This document shows positions 7,097 through 15,743 of a DNA stretch of 64,000 nt, piece after piece. Numbering within the stretch: the stretch's first letter is position 1; the number at the start of each line of letters is the position of its first letter. Below the pieces are notes generated by a model that worked only from the letters and a program-made list of their open reading frames with translations, was not told where the DNA came from and made no database searches. The DNA is taken from assembly GCF_007846085.1 (NCBI RefSeq), contig NZ_VOEJ01000002.1, forward strand, positions 434,001 through 498,000, written 5' to 3'. Source of the stretch: Mucilaginibacter pallidiroseus. Lineage in GTDB: Bacteria > Bacteroidota > Bacteroidia > Sphingobacteriales > Sphingobacteriaceae. The position numbers and the translations under genes were made by a program.

Positions 7097-7939
7097 CTAT
7101 TCGTTTAAAAATAAACTTTCGTTGATGCCTGGGATAATACCTTTTTCCAGAGCGGTATCAAACATCAGCTTAACGGCTTTTTTGCCTTCTACCCCCAGGT
7201 CTACCGAAAATTTATTTACGTACAAGTCGATGTGTTTGTACATCACTTCTTCGCTCATTTCCTGCGCGTGGCTGCGGATATATTCCAGCCCCGATTTTGG
7301 GTTGGCAAAAGCAAACTCTACTGAGCGTTTAATAACCCTGTTTATCTTTTGCTGAACATCATCAGGCAGGTTACGATTAGCAACTATACCACCAAGCGGA
7401 ATAGCACAGCCTGTGCGTTTTTCCCAATAGTCGCCTAGGTCGATAACCTTGCTCAGCCCTTTATCCTGGTAAGTAAAGCGGTTTTCGTGGATGATCAGGC
7501 CTATATCTACACGTCCGTCTAACACAGCGTTTTCAATATCCGAAAAAACAAGCTCCTGTTTGTTTGTAGCTTCGGGGAAAGCCAGTCCCAATAAAAAATT
7601 AGCGGTTGTGTATTTACCGGGAATGCCTACGGTTAGATTTGAGATGTTAGATTTGAGATATGAGACATCTTGATTTTTTGAGATCAAAAGAGGGCCGACG
7701 CCAAAACCAAGCGCGCTGCCGGCATCAAGTAAAACGTATTTATCTGCCGCGTAGGCAAATGCATGATAGCTTAGTTTGGTTATATCCAGTTCGCCGCGAA
7801 AAGCTTTTTGGTTAAGGGTTTCCACGTCATCATAATACACCTCAAATTTTAAACCTTCGGTATCAATTTTATGGTGTATCAGCGCGTCAAAAATAAAAGT
7901 ATCGTTAGGGCATGGCGAAAAGCCTATAGTTAACTTCAT
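7097..7939 (-). CDS. mqnD: 1,4-dihydroxy-6-naphthoate synthase
   Basis: The 280-residue enzyme converts cyclic dehypoxanthine futalosine to 1,4-dihydroxy-6-naphthoate in the futalosine route to menaquinone. The family opening FSPCPNDTFIFDAL (residues 7-20), the KLSYHAFAY segment, GFGVGPLL and IPGKYTTANFLLGLAFP are present. Residues 91-102 are encoded by sequence closely resembling an intergenic repeat at 41.8 kb, so this loop between two conserved blocks has been replaced or extended in frame. A 145-residue membrane protein gene and mqnB lie directly upstream on the same strand with gaps of 4 and 1 bases, forming an operon. Function is probably intact because flanking motifs are unchanged. 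Confidence 0.92.
   Translation of the reverse strand: MKLTIGFSPCPNDTFIFDALIHHKIDTEGLKFEVYYDDVETLNQKAFRGELDITKLSYHAFAYAADKYVLLDAGSALGFGVGPLLISKNQDVSYLKSNISNLTVGIPGKYTTANFLLGLAFPEATNKQELVFSDIENAVLDGRVDIGLIIHENRFTYQDKGLSKVIDLGDYWEKRTGCAIPLGGIVANRNLPDDVQQKINRVIKRSVEFAFANPKSGLEYIRSHAQEMSEEVMYKHIDLYVNKFSVDLGVEGKKAVKLMFDTALEKGIIPGINESLFLNE
7634..7669. repeat. Intergenic-type repeat inside mqnD
   Basis: The stretch consists of GAGATTT/GAGATAT/GAGATGT-like units such as TTAGATTTGAGATATGAGAC. The same units make up the repeat at 41827-41902 between rpiA and tkt. Here they are translated in frame as mqnD residues 91-102. Confidence 0.65.
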
Positions 7940-7943
7940 AGTT

Positions 7944-8381
7944 TTATAGATATGTTCTTTCTATACCCAAATCTCCAAACGTGTAGAGATGAAAGGCTAT
8001 TAATGCAACAAAAAGCAGAATTGGTGTGCGCTCAACAAACTTCGATGCTTTTAAACCGATTGCTAAAAGCAGCGTTGCTGGCATTAAGCCTAAAAACAAC
8101 ATCATGTTAATCCAACCCATTCCTTCAAAATCATGAATCCCGCCGGCGTATAATTTAATTCCGATATCGTTTATTGCTAATAACAAATAAACTAAGGTTA
8201 CGTGCGTCCAAGAGTTAAATTTGTCCCCGTTTAGGCTTATTATCAAAGTACATATAGCCATTACAATTGGAGTCATCAAAATACCTGCTGGCGCGAAATA
8301 CCTTCCTATAAGTATATTGCAAATTATGATTATAAATGCGGTGGCTACGCCAATAAGTTTATTAAACTTAAACCAACTCAT
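7944..8381 (-). CDS. Hypothetical multi-pass membrane protein
   Basis: This 145-residue protein has four or five predicted membrane helices, including VATAFIIIICNILIGRYF, LMTPIVMAICTLIISL, MMLFLGLMPATLLLAIGL and ILLFVALIAFHLYTFG. I recognise no family. It sits between mqnB (1 base gap) and mqnD (4 base gap), so it is translated from the same message, but no link to menaquinone chemistry can be seen in it. The base composition is more AT-rich than that of its neighbours. Confidence 0.7.
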   Translation of the reverse strand: MSWFKFNKLIGVATAFIIIICNILIGRYFAPAGILMTPIVMAICTLIISLNGDKFNSWTHVTLVYLLLAINDIGIKLYAGGIHDFEGMGWINMMLFLGLMPATLLLAIGLKASKFVERTPILLFVALIAFHLYTFGDLGIERTYL

Positions 8382-8382
8382 C

Positions 8383-9084
8383 TCAAAAATTCAAAAGTTC
8401 CATCGCAAAGGTATTCAGATTTTTAATGGCACTACCTATTTGCCAGGCATCGCGGTTGCGTTTCTCCACATAATTTGACACTGCCCTGATTTGCAGGCAT
8501 GGCACCCCCGCTTCCCGGCAGACATAAAAAAATGCAGCGCCTTCCATACTCTCAATCTGCACAGCCAATCGTTGCTGTAGCTTTTGAATAGAAGCCTCAT
8601 TACCATGAACTGTGTTCACGGTAATAGCCGATGCTTGCTTTAATTCAATGTCTTTATAAAAATCAGATAACTTGGCGGTCGCTACAAACTCGCCTTCGCC
8701 AAAACCCATTTGGTTTATCGGTATAAAAGTTTCCTCGTCCTCAGCTCCTAATTCAGCTAATGTATCCTGGGTTATTTCCACAACATCACCCAGGGCAATG
8801 CTGCGGTCAAAGCTGCCTGCAATGCCCAAGTTTATTGCCAGGTCGTATTTATTAATTGCAAGCTCGCGCCCCAAAGCATATGCAGTAGCCACCATGCCCA
8901 CGCCGGTTACGAGTAGCGAATAGTGATTAGTTATTAGTGATTTGTTGTCAGTTATTGGGGATTGTTGAGAGCTCTCCAATCCCTGATTCTTGACTCTTAA
9001 GTCTTGACTGTCTTCAATATTTTGAATTTTGACTTTTAAATTTTGAATTTCAAACTCCGTTGCCGCAACAAATAATACTCGCAT
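8383..9084 (-). CDS. mqnB: Futalosine hydrolase
   Basis: The 233-residue protein belongs to the nucleoside phosphorylase/hydrolase fold and would release hypoxanthine from futalosine for menaquinone synthesis. Family motifs are VLFVAATEFEI at the N-terminus, LLVTGVGMVATAYALG (about 56-71), NLGIAGSFD and VQIESMEGAAFFYVC near 175-190, where the Glu pair contacts the ribose. Residues of about 13-56, between the first strand and the VTGVG block, are low-complexity (for example DNKSLITNHYSL) and come from an intergenic-type repeat inserted in frame; homologues normally have only a few residues there. The gene begins the mqnB - membrane protein - mqnD operon. Confidence 0.9.
   Translation of the reverse strand: MRVLFVAATEFEIQNLKVKIQNIEDSQDLRVKNQGLESSQQSPITDNKSLITNHYSLLVTGVGMVATAYALGRELAINKYDLAINLGIAGSFDRSIALGDVVEITQDTLAELGAEDEETFIPINQMGFGEGEFVATAKLSDFYKDIELKQASAITVNTVHGNEASIQKLQQRLAVQIESMEGAAFFYVCREAGVPCLQIRAVSNYVEKRNRDAWQIGSAIKNLNTFAMELLNF
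8912..9048. repeat. Repeat-derived insertion inside mqnB
   Basis: About 137 bases consist of short near-repeats: AGTGATTAGTTATTAGTGAT, then a GGGATTG...CAATCCC inverted repeat around AGAGCTCT, then CTTGACTCTTAAGTCTTGAC, then TTTTGAATTTTGAC units. This looks like noncoding intergenic repeat sequence but is translated in frame within mqnB without a stop. Confidence 0.65.
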
Positions 9085-9134
9085 TATGCTTTTTTTGACA
9101 GCTAAGTTAAAACAACTGGCCTGTTTTTGTTTTG

Positions 9135-9142
9135 TATATTTG
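9135..9142 (+). promoter_or_regulatory. -7 box of the queD-folE operon
   Basis: TATATTTG is a perfect -7 box. It puts transcription start near 9146, about 11 bases before the ATG at 9157, and so rules out a start at the upstream TTG (9127). Confidence 0.55.
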
Positions 9143-9156
9143 CACCATTAATTGCT

Positions 9157-9576
9157 ATGATGATACACGTAACGCGCAGAGAACATTTTAATGCGGCACA
9201 CCGTATGTACCGCGAAGAGTGGAGCGCAGAGAAAAATGCCGAAGTTTTTGGCAAATGCGCAAACCCCAACTGGCACGGCCACAACTATAACCTTTTTGTA
9301 ACCGTTAAGGGCGAGGTTACCCACGCCACAGGTTACCTTATCGACCTTAAAGAGCTTAAGGAAATTATACATAAGTATGTGATTGACAAGCTCGACCACA
9401 GCAACATCAACAAGGATGTTGATTTTATGGCAGGCAAAATGGCATCTACAGAGCTGCTTTGTATAGAGATATTTAACCAGTTAAAGGGGCCTGTTGAAGC
9501 TTACGAAGGTGTTTTTCTACACTCTGTTAAGTTGCATGAAACTGAAAACAACTCTGCCGAGTACTTTGGCGGATAA
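9157..9576 (+). CDS. queD: 6-carboxytetrahydropterin synthase / 6-pyruvoyl-tetrahydropterin synthase family
   Basis: The 139-residue enzyme acts on dihydroneopterin triphosphate from GTP cyclohydrolase I. The zinc ligands are the His of FNAAHRM and the two His of WHGHNY; the catalytic cysteine is in FGKCANPNWHGHNY. The later DLKELK and LDHSNINKD segments match the family. I chose the ATG at 9157 because the predicted transcription start lies between it and the earlier TTG. Nine bases separate it from folE, so substrate and enzyme supply are coupled. Whether the product feeds queuosine (QueD) or a pterin cofactor cannot be decided here; no queC or queE is in the window. Confidence 0.85.
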   Translation: MMIHVTRREHFNAAHRMYREEWSAEKNAEVFGKCANPNWHGHNYNLFVTVKGEVTHATGYLIDLKELKEIIHKYVIDKLDHSNINKDVDFMAGKMASTELLCIEIFNQLKGPVEAYEGVFLHSVKLHETENNSAEYFGG

Positions 9577-9585
9577 CCAATAACC

Positions 9586-10224
9586 ATGACAGATCACGAT
9601 GAAATCCCGGACAGGGATGCAGGTATTAACGGCTACCAAAAAATAGACCGTTACAACCCCGAACTAATAGCCAATTTATCGGGCCACTACCATGAGGTTT
9701 TAAAAGAAATTGGTGAAGATCCAAACCGCGAAGGTTTACTTAAAACTCCGGAGCGTATTGCAAAAGCCATGCTTTACCTTACCCATGGTTATGATCTTGA
9801 TGCAAAAGAGATCCTGAACTCGGCCATGTTTAAGGAAGAATACAGCCAAATGGTAATAGTGAAAGACATTGAAGTTTATTCGATGTGCGAGCACCACATG
9901 CTGCCATTTTTTGGCAAAGCACACGTTGCTTATATACCAAACGGATATGTGGTTGGCCTAAGCAAAATACCGCGCGTGGTTGATGTGTTTTCGCGCCGGC
10001 TGCAGGTGCAGGAGCGCCTAACAAATGAGATACGCGATTGCATACAGCAAACGCTCAACCCTATTGGAGTTGGCGTTGTGATTGAATGCCGCCACCTGTG
10101 TATGAGCATGCGTGGGGTGCAAAAACAAAATTCGGTAACCACCACATCGGCATTTACAGGCGAATTTTTAAAAGAAAAAACAAGAACAGAGTTTTTAAAC
10201 TTAATCTCGTCGAGACTTAGTTAA
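9586..10224 (+). CDS. folE: GTP cyclohydrolase I
   Basis: The 212-residue protein converts GTP to 7,8-dihydroneopterin triphosphate, the first step to folate, pterins and queuosine. The zinc site is visible in [10 protein letters not shown] (Cys and His) and in [14 protein letters not shown] (second Cys). The signature [24 protein letters not shown] is intact, as is [23 protein letters not shown] sequence near the N-terminus. It is the second gene of the queD-folE pair. An inverted G/C-rich repeat follows before fabD. Confidence 0.95.
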   Translation: MTDHDEIPDRDAGINGYQKIDRYNPELIANLSGHYHEVLKEIGEDPNREGLLKTPERIAKAMLYLTHGYDLDAKEILNSAMFKEEYSQMVIVKDIEVYSMCEHHMLPFFGKAHVAYIPNGYVVGLSKIPRVVDVFSRRLQVQERLTNEIRDCIQQTLNPIGVGVVIECRHLCMSMRGVQKQNSVTTTSAFTGEFLKEKTRTEFLNLISSRLS

Positions 10225-10310
10225 GCCCCCCACCCCCTGAAGGGGGAGCAGGTGAGGCATCATTTTATAACAATTAAATCTTATTCCCCCTTTAGGGGGT
10301 TAGGGGGCAA
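10225..10310. repeat. C/G-tract inverted repeat between folE and fabD
   Basis: Two copies of a CCCCC-A-CCCCCTnAAGGGGGA-like unit face each other: 10225-10250 and, reversed, 10284-10310. Each copy is itself a hairpin (CCCCCT/AGGGGG). The unit is a recurrent intergenic repeat in Bacteroidota. It may also stop or slow transcription between folE and fabD. Confidence 0.6.
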
Positions 10311-10311
10311 C

Positions 10312-11196
10312 ATGAAAGCATATATATTTCCTGGGCAGGGCGCCCAGTTTCCGGGCATGGGTAAAGACCTTTATGAGCAAAGCGAGCAGGCTCGTGAGCT
10401 TTTTGAAAAGGCAAACGAAATATTGGGTTTCAGCATTACCGATGTAATGTTTAACGGAACCGAAGAAGATCTAAAACAAACCAATGTAACGCAACCTGCA
10501 ATATTTTTACACTCGGTTGTTTTGGCGAAGGTATTGGGCGATGATTTTAAGCCTGAAATGGTTGCAGGCCACTCTCTGGGCGAATTTTCGGCATTGGTAT
10601 CGGCAGATGCGCTATCTTTTGAAGATGGATTACGCCTTGTTGCGGCACGTGCCAACGCAATGCAAAAGGCCTGCGAAATACAACCCGGTGCAATGGCTGC
10701 TATTTTAGCGCTCGACGATTTTACTGTTGAGGATATTTGCGAGCAGGTAAGTGATGTTGTAGTTCCGGCAAACTATAATTGCCCGGGCCAATTGGTAATA
10801 TCTGGTACTGTTGCCGGTGTTGACGCAGCCTGTGAAAAAATGACTGCTGCCGGCGCTAAACGCGCTATGAAGCTTAATGTTGGCGGTGCATTCCACTCTC
10901 CGCTGATGGAAGCTGCAAGGGTTGAACTGGAACAGGCTATTGTTGCTACTAACTTTAACGAGCCTGTTTGCCCGGTTTATCAAAACATAGATGCAAAACC
11001 ATATACGGACATTGAGCAGATCAAAAAAAATCTTATTGCCCAGTTAACAGGCCCTGTGCGCTGGACACAAACAGTAATGCACATGCTAGAAGACGGCGCA
11101 ACATCATTTACTGAAGTTGGCCCGGGCAAGGTGCTACAGGGCCTTGTAAAAAAAGTTAACCGCGACGTTGCCACTGCAAGCGCGTTGATATCATAA
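10312..11196 (+). CDS. fabD: Malonyl-CoA:ACP transacylase
   Basis: The 294-residue enzyme loads malonyl groups onto acyl carrier protein for fatty acid synthesis. The GQGAQFPGMG opening, the nucleophile serine in GHSLGEFSAL and the histidine in GGAFHSPLM are present. I chose the ATG at 10312 because the frame upstream of it is translated repeat sequence (10252-10311) with no homologue-like content. A terminator hairpin lies just after the stop. No other fab gene is adjacent. Confidence 0.95.
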   Translation: MKAYIFPGQGAQFPGMGKDLYEQSEQARELFEKANEILGFSITDVMFNGTEEDLKQTNVTQPAIFLHSVVLAKVLGDDFKPEMVAGHSLGEFSALVSADALSFEDGLRLVAARANAMQKACEIQPGAMAAILALDDFTVEDICEQVSDVVVPANYNCPGQLVISGTVAGVDAACEKMTAAGAKRAMKLNVGGAFHSPLMEAARVELEQAIVATNFNEPVCPVYQNIDAKPYTDIEQIKKNLIAQLTGPVRWTQTVMHMLEDGATSFTEVGPGKVLQGLVKKVNRDVATASALIS

Positions 11197-11205
11197 ATAT
11201 CTATC

Positions 11206-11240
11206 AAGCCATCCGTTAATTGCGGATGGCTTTGCTTTTC
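11206..11240 (+). terminator. Rho-independent terminator of fabD
   Basis: AAGCCATCCG at 11206-11215 pairs with CGGATGGCTT at 11223-11232 around a 7-base loop, followed by a T-rich tail. Confidence 0.7.
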
Positions 11241-11268
11241 ACATCCATAATAGCTTACAACTACCCAA

Positions 11269-14200
11269 TTGACAACTGCCGCCAAAATACGTTTACTGCT
11301 TGGCTTGCTCTTTGCCAGCCTTTTATTTACAGCAACCGTTGTCGAAAAAACCTATACTCCTGCCAACAACCTTGCTCAAACGGCAAAAGCCTTTGAAAAT
11401 AACCTGCACGGGCAGGAAAACTATGTTTACAATGCGCTAAACGACCCGGATACTTTTGCCGATATGATGTCGCTTTCGGTTAATCATCCGCGGGCAATAT
11501 CGTTTATCAACAACTTTACTATAAACAGGAATATCTGGTTCATTACGTTAAGGAACGGCAAATTGTCTTTCTACAGCGGCGCCAAGGTAGTACCCGAAAG
11601 TTATGACAGAATAAGAGAAGGCAGTTCCTTTATAAAATATGCTAATGGTAATTACGAGGTAATTAAGCACACACGTGGCAATAGTACCATCATCTTTTTT
11701 ATACTGGTAAAAAACAACTTTAAAATACAGAACAAGTTTCTGCAAAACGGCTTTGCGAAGTTTATATCGCAGGACAAGAATATTGATATTGCCGACATAA
11801 GCGACCATAACGTATACGCCGTACATGATGTAAAAGGCAGTTATCTGTTTTCGCTTAAGCTTATTGACGGCAAGGTCAACAACCGCTTTTTCTATTTTCA
11901 ATTAGGTATATGGATAGTAGCCATTATTACCCTGTGCATACTAATACATGATATAGTTACCTACCTGGCCAATAAGCGCAACCAGGTATATCTTGCTTTA
12001 TTGGCATTAGCATCCTTTATAATATTGTTCAGGTTTATCAACCTATATTATGGCTGGCCAAGCTTTACACAGCCGCTTGTACTTTTTAGTCCGTCTTTAT
12101 ACGCGTCCAACAAAGTATTTCCATCCCTTGGCGATTTTTGCCTCAACGTGCTCGCGTTAACCTGGTTCACTGCTTTTTTATACACCCAGCGCAATAAGCT
12201 TATTAATACCCTACCGGGCAAATATGCAAGCTGGCTTATCTATGCGGTTTGTGTGCTGGTGTTATTTGTAACATCAACTGCCTTATTAAACCTGTTTGAG
12301 GGCCTGGTGCTTAATTCAAAAATAAGCTTTGATGTAAACAATGTACTCAACCTATCTGGCTACAGCTTTTTGGGCGTGTTAATGCTATGCTTTAGCTTTC
12401 TGCTGTTCGTGTTGGCTACCGAAGTTGTGCTTACCATATGTGCTACGTTAAGTATATCGGCATTTTACCAGGCACTGGTATTTGTAGCCTGCAGCCTGCT
12501 GGCAACTATTTATACAATTTATGCAGGCCATTTTAGCCTGTTTTATTTGTTATGGGCTGCACTGGTTATTGTTAGAGGCTACACCTACCTGTTTGAAGGG
12601 AAAAAATTTGGCGCAACATCATTTGTGCTCATTGTACTGGTGTGTGCGCTCATATCTTCGGTTAAACTGGCATACTTTCAATCGGTAAAAGAGAATGAAA
12701 CCCGTAAGCTACTCATACAGCGCCTTGAAGTACCGGACGACCTTACTGCCGACGCATTATTTAAAAACGTTGAACGTGATATAACTGTTGACGCTGCTGT
12801 TGTATCTTATTTTAAGGATACCGAACACGACAATGCTTTTTTAAAAATGCGCCTGCAAAAGGCCTATTTTGACAGGTACCTGTCGCGGTATGATTTTAAG
12901 GTACACGATTTCGACGCGCAGGATCGACCACTATCGTCAGACGGGGATTACTCTGTAGACAATTTTAAGGACCTGGTTCTTTACAGCTCAATAAAGGTAT
13001 CAGACTATTTTTATCGTGCCAATGATTCATTTGGTTCGCAAAGCTACTTTGCTATTTTACCGGTAAAAGATGGCGACCGTACTTTAGGTACCCTTATCAT
13101 CGAACTAAAATCGAAACCGCTGCTTGCCCCCGGCACCTTCCCTGAACTGCTTATTGATAAAGAACTGCAGGCTGATGCGGAGTACAAAAATTACTCATAC
13201 GCTTTTTATGCCGATAACCGGCTTGTTGAGCAAAGCGGCACATTCATTTATAACATAACCAATAAGGGGTTTAAAGGCGCGCTAAAAAAGTACGTAGTAC
13301 AAAATACCGAAAGCACCCGCCCGGGATGGTTTGAGCGTTTTGTACGCTACAGCCACCTCATTTACATGCCTGGCCCTCGCAACATGATTGTAGTTAGCAT
13401 GGAGCAAAATATGCTCCTGACAAACATAACTGCACTTACATTTTTCTTTGTGGTTTTACTGGCCTTTGGCGCGTTGATATTGCTTATCCGTTTATTATGG
13501 ATACGTGTGAGGCTATTTAACGTTAACAACGATACCATTAAATGGAACTTCAGGATAAGTTTTGATAACATACTTTACCGCACGCGTATACAGTTTTCGG
13601 TAATCATTGCCGTAGTGGTTACCCTTGTAATGGTGGGTATTATTACCTTCCTCTCCATCAGCAGGCAATACCAGGAGCAGCAGGACAGGCTAATACGGTC
13701 CAAAATTCTGCAGATAACCTCCGCACTTGAAAGTAACTGGATTAACAACATAGATAACATTACTGAGCAAAGCCGAGTGGAGTTTGACCAGTTGGCGGCC
13801 ACCTACTCAACCGATGTTACGTTGTTTAATCTTGCAGGGCAACCGCTTATTACTACCCAACCTAAAATTTATGATTACGGCTTGCTTTGCCGCCACATAA
13901 ACACCCGCGCGTTTATTGCACTGGCCGGGCAGCAGCAATCAGAATACGTAAGTGAAGAGCACATAAGCGGGTTGGCTTACAAAGCGGCTTACACCCCCGT
14001 GCGTAACAGCAAGCACCAAACCGTTGCTTATCTGCAACTGCCATACTTCTCCAACCTGGCCGATTATACCGAGCAAATTGGCTCGTTGCTTAACATCATG
14101 ATAAACGTTTATGCGCTTGTTTTTATAGCCATTGGTTTGTTTGCCGTGATCATAGCAAGGCAAATAACAGCGCCTTTAAACTTTATACAATACAACCTTA

Positions 14201-15009
14201 GCCGTACCATTTATGGTAAAAAGAACGAGCCTATTAAATGGGAGCGCGACGATGAAATTGGCGCATTGGTAAAGGAGTACAATAACATGATTGCTGCGCT
14301 GGAAAACAGCGCAATTAAACTGGCACAATCTGAAAGGGAAACGGCCTGGCGTGAAATGGCCAAGCAGGTAGCGCATGAAATAAAAAACCCGCTTACGCCA
14401 TTAAAGTTGGGCTTGCAGTTGCTTGATAAATCATGGAAGGACAAAGACCCTAAGTTTGATCAGAAGTTTGAGCGATTCAGCAAATCGTTTGTTGAGCAAA
14501 TTGAAAGCCTTTCATCAATAGCATCCGAGTTTTCGGCTTTTGCAAAAATGCCTGATACCCGGATAGAGAATATTGACATCTTCGAGATGCTTAACCAGGC
14601 GGTTATCATCTTTAAGCAGATGGATAATGTAAGCATTACGTTTACCAAACCCGGCACGCCGTTCATTATCGGTGCCGACCGCGACCAGCTTTTGCGCTGC
14701 TTTAACAACCTGCTTAAAAATGCCATTGAGGCTACTCCGCAAGATCGCCGTTGCGAAATTGATATTGAGTACTTAATTACCAATAAAAACATCCTCTTTA
14801 CTATAAAAGATAACGGCAACGGCATCCCGGAAAACATGCGCGATAAAATATTTGAGCCTAACTTTACTACCAAAAGCTCGGGCACGGGCCTGGGGCTGGC
14901 GTTTGTTAAAAACTCTATTGAGAATGCTAACGGCAAGGTTTGGTTTGAAACTACCACAGGGGTGGGCACAACTTTTTACCTAAGCTTCCCGGCGGCTGAG
15001 AAAGTTTGA
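11269..15009 (+). CDS. Large NtrY-like membrane sensor histidine kinase
   Basis: The 1246-residue protein begins with a membrane helix (about residues 8-26), an extracytoplasmic segment (27-205), a block of about eight membrane helices (210-475), a second extracytoplasmic region (about 480-720), further helices near 725-750 and 775-800, a third sensor segment (805-930), a helix (about 945-965), HAMP, a HisKA domain with H1036 in VAHEIKNPLTPLKLGL, and an HATPase with NLLKNAIEA, DNGNGIPE and SGTGLGLAFV. The phospho-acceptor and C-terminal half resemble NtrY. The only start before the first helix is TTG at 11269, since an in-frame stop lies at 11251; the next ATG would delete that helix. No response regulator is adjacent. 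Confidence 0.88.
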   Translation: MTTAAKIRLLLGLLFASLLFTATVVEKTYTPANNLAQTAKAFENNLHGQENYVYNALNDPDTFADMMSLSVNHPRAISFINNFTINRNIWFITLRNGKLSFYSGAKVVPESYDRIREGSSFIKYANGNYEVIKHTRGNSTIIFFILVKNNFKIQNKFLQNGFAKFISQDKNIDIADISDHNVYAVHDVKGSYLFSLKLIDGKVNNRFFYFQLGIWIVAIITLCILIHDIVTYLANKRNQVYLALLALASFIILFRFINLYYGWPSFTQPLVLFSPSLYASNKVFPSLGDFCLNVLALTWFTAFLYTQRNKLINTLPGKYASWLIYAVCVLVLFVTSTALLNLFEGLVLNSKISFDVNNVLNLSGYSFLGVLMLCFSFLLFVLATEVVLTICATLSISAFYQALVFVACSLLATIYTIYAGHFSLFYLLWAALVIVRGYTYLFEGKKFGATSFVLIVLVCALISSVKLAYFQSVKENETRKLLIQRLEVPDDLTADALFKNVERDITVDAAVVSYFKDTEHDNAFLKMRLQKAYFDRYLSRYDFKVHDFDAQDRPLSSDGDYSVDNFKDLVLYSSIKVSDYFYRANDSFGSQSYFAILPVKDGDRTLGTLIIELKSKPLLAPGTFPELLIDKELQADAEYKNYSYAFYADNRLVEQSGTFIYNITNKGFKGALKKYVVQNTESTRPGWFERFVRYSHLIYMPGPRNMIVVSMEQNMLLTNITALTFFFVVLLAFGALILLIRLLWIRVRLFNVNNDTIKWNFRISFDNILYRTRIQFSVIIAVVVTLVMVGIITFLSISRQYQEQQDRLIRSKILQITSALESNWINNIDNITEQSRVEFDQLAATYSTDVTLFNLAGQPLITTQPKIYDYGLLCRHINTRAFIALAGQQQSEYVSEEHISGLAYKAAYTPVRNSKHQTVAYLQLPYFSNLADYTEQIGSLLNIMINVYALVFIAIGLFAVIIARQITAPLNFIQYNLSRTIYGKKNEPIKWERDDEIGALVKEYNNMIAALENSAIKLAQSERETAWREMAKQVAHEIKNPLTPLKLGLQLLDKSWKDKDPKFDQKFERFSKSFVEQIESLSSIASEFSAFAKMPDTRIENIDIFEMLNQAVIIFKQMDNVSITFTKPGTPFIIGADRDQLLRCFNNLLKNAIEATPQDRRCEIDIEYLITNKNILFTIKDNGNGIPENMRDKIFEPNFTTKSSGTGLGLAFVKNSIENANGKVWFETTTGVGTTFYLSFPAAEKV

Positions 15010-15025
15010 TAAGCTATGCTTGCTC

Positions 15026-15070
15026 ATAAGACAAAAGAGGCCACGAAATTCGCGGCCTCTTTTGTCTTAT
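15026..15070. terminator. Bidirectional terminator between the kinase gene and efp
   Basis: Bases 15026-15042 pair perfectly with 15054-15070 (17 bp, core AAAAGAGGCC/GGCCTCTTTT) around an 11-base loop. A- and T-runs on the two sides allow it to end both convergent transcripts. Confidence 0.85.
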
Positions 15071-15087
15071 ATATTCAGGAATAATGA

Positions 15088-15651
15088 TTATCCTTTTGCA
15101 CGCTCAACATACGAGCCTGATGCAGTATCAACTTTAATTCTGTCGCCAATGTTGATGAATAACGGTACGCGAACTTCGGCACCTGTTTCAAGCGTGGCAT
15201 TTTTAAGCGCGCCGCTTGATGTGTCACCTTTAACGGCAGGCTCGGTATAGGTAACTTCCAACTCGGCCGAACCAGGGATAGAACCCATGATAGGCTCATC
15301 GCTTTCAAAGGCAACAATCACATTCATGCCTTCTTTTAAAAATTTAACCGGTGCGCCAAATAATGATTTTGGTACGTTATGCTGATCGTAAGTGGTGTTA
15401 TCCATTACTACTAATGAGTCACCATCTTCGTAAAGGTATTGGTAATCGTTCGTTTCAACGCGGGCAATATCAACCTCCTCATCTGTACGGAAGCGGTACT
15501 CAACCAATTTGCCCGATCTAACGTTGCGCATACGTGCCTGATAAAAAGCGCGCAGGTTGCCCGGTGTACGGTGTATAAATTCTTCTACCTGCACCAACTC
15601 GCCGTTAAAACGCAGTATGTTTCCATTTTTTATGTCAGATGCTTTTGCCAT
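15088..15651 (-). CDS. efp: Elongation factor P
   Basis: The 187-residue translation factor relieves ribosome stalling at polyproline. It has the KOW-like N-terminal domain (1-65) and two OB domains, with the C-terminal signature-like SGSYVERAKG end. The tip loop that reaches the peptidyl-transferase centre reads RTPGNLRAF; the residue aligned with the modified Lys34 of E. coli is Asn32, so canonical lysine modification there is not possible. It lies downstream of the lpx genes, as is common in Bacteroidota, but has its own possible -7 box. Length is normal. Confidence 0.95.
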   Translation of the reverse strand: MAKASDIKNGNILRFNGELVQVEEFIHRTPGNLRAFYQARMRNVRSGKLVEYRFRTDEEVDIARVETNDYQYLYEDGDSLVVMDNTTYDQHNVPKSLFGAPVKFLKEGMNVIVAFESDEPIMGSIPGSAELEVTYTEPAVKGDTSSGALKNATLETGAEVRVPLFINIGDRIKVDTASGSYVERAKG

Positions 15652-15671
15652 ATCTAATTATAATTGAGGCG

Positions 15672-15679
15672 CAAACTTA
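15672..15679 (-). promoter_or_regulatory. -7 box of efp
   Basis: On the minus strand this reads TAAGTTTG, a perfect TAnnTTTG. Transcription would start near 15668, about 17 bases before the efp ATG. No clear -33 TTTG is seen. Confidence 0.45.
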
Positions 15680-15743
15680 GGAATTTGTATTGAGATGTGA
15701 TATATCCGCAACAACATTTTTGCCTTACCGGTGCGGTGCTCAA

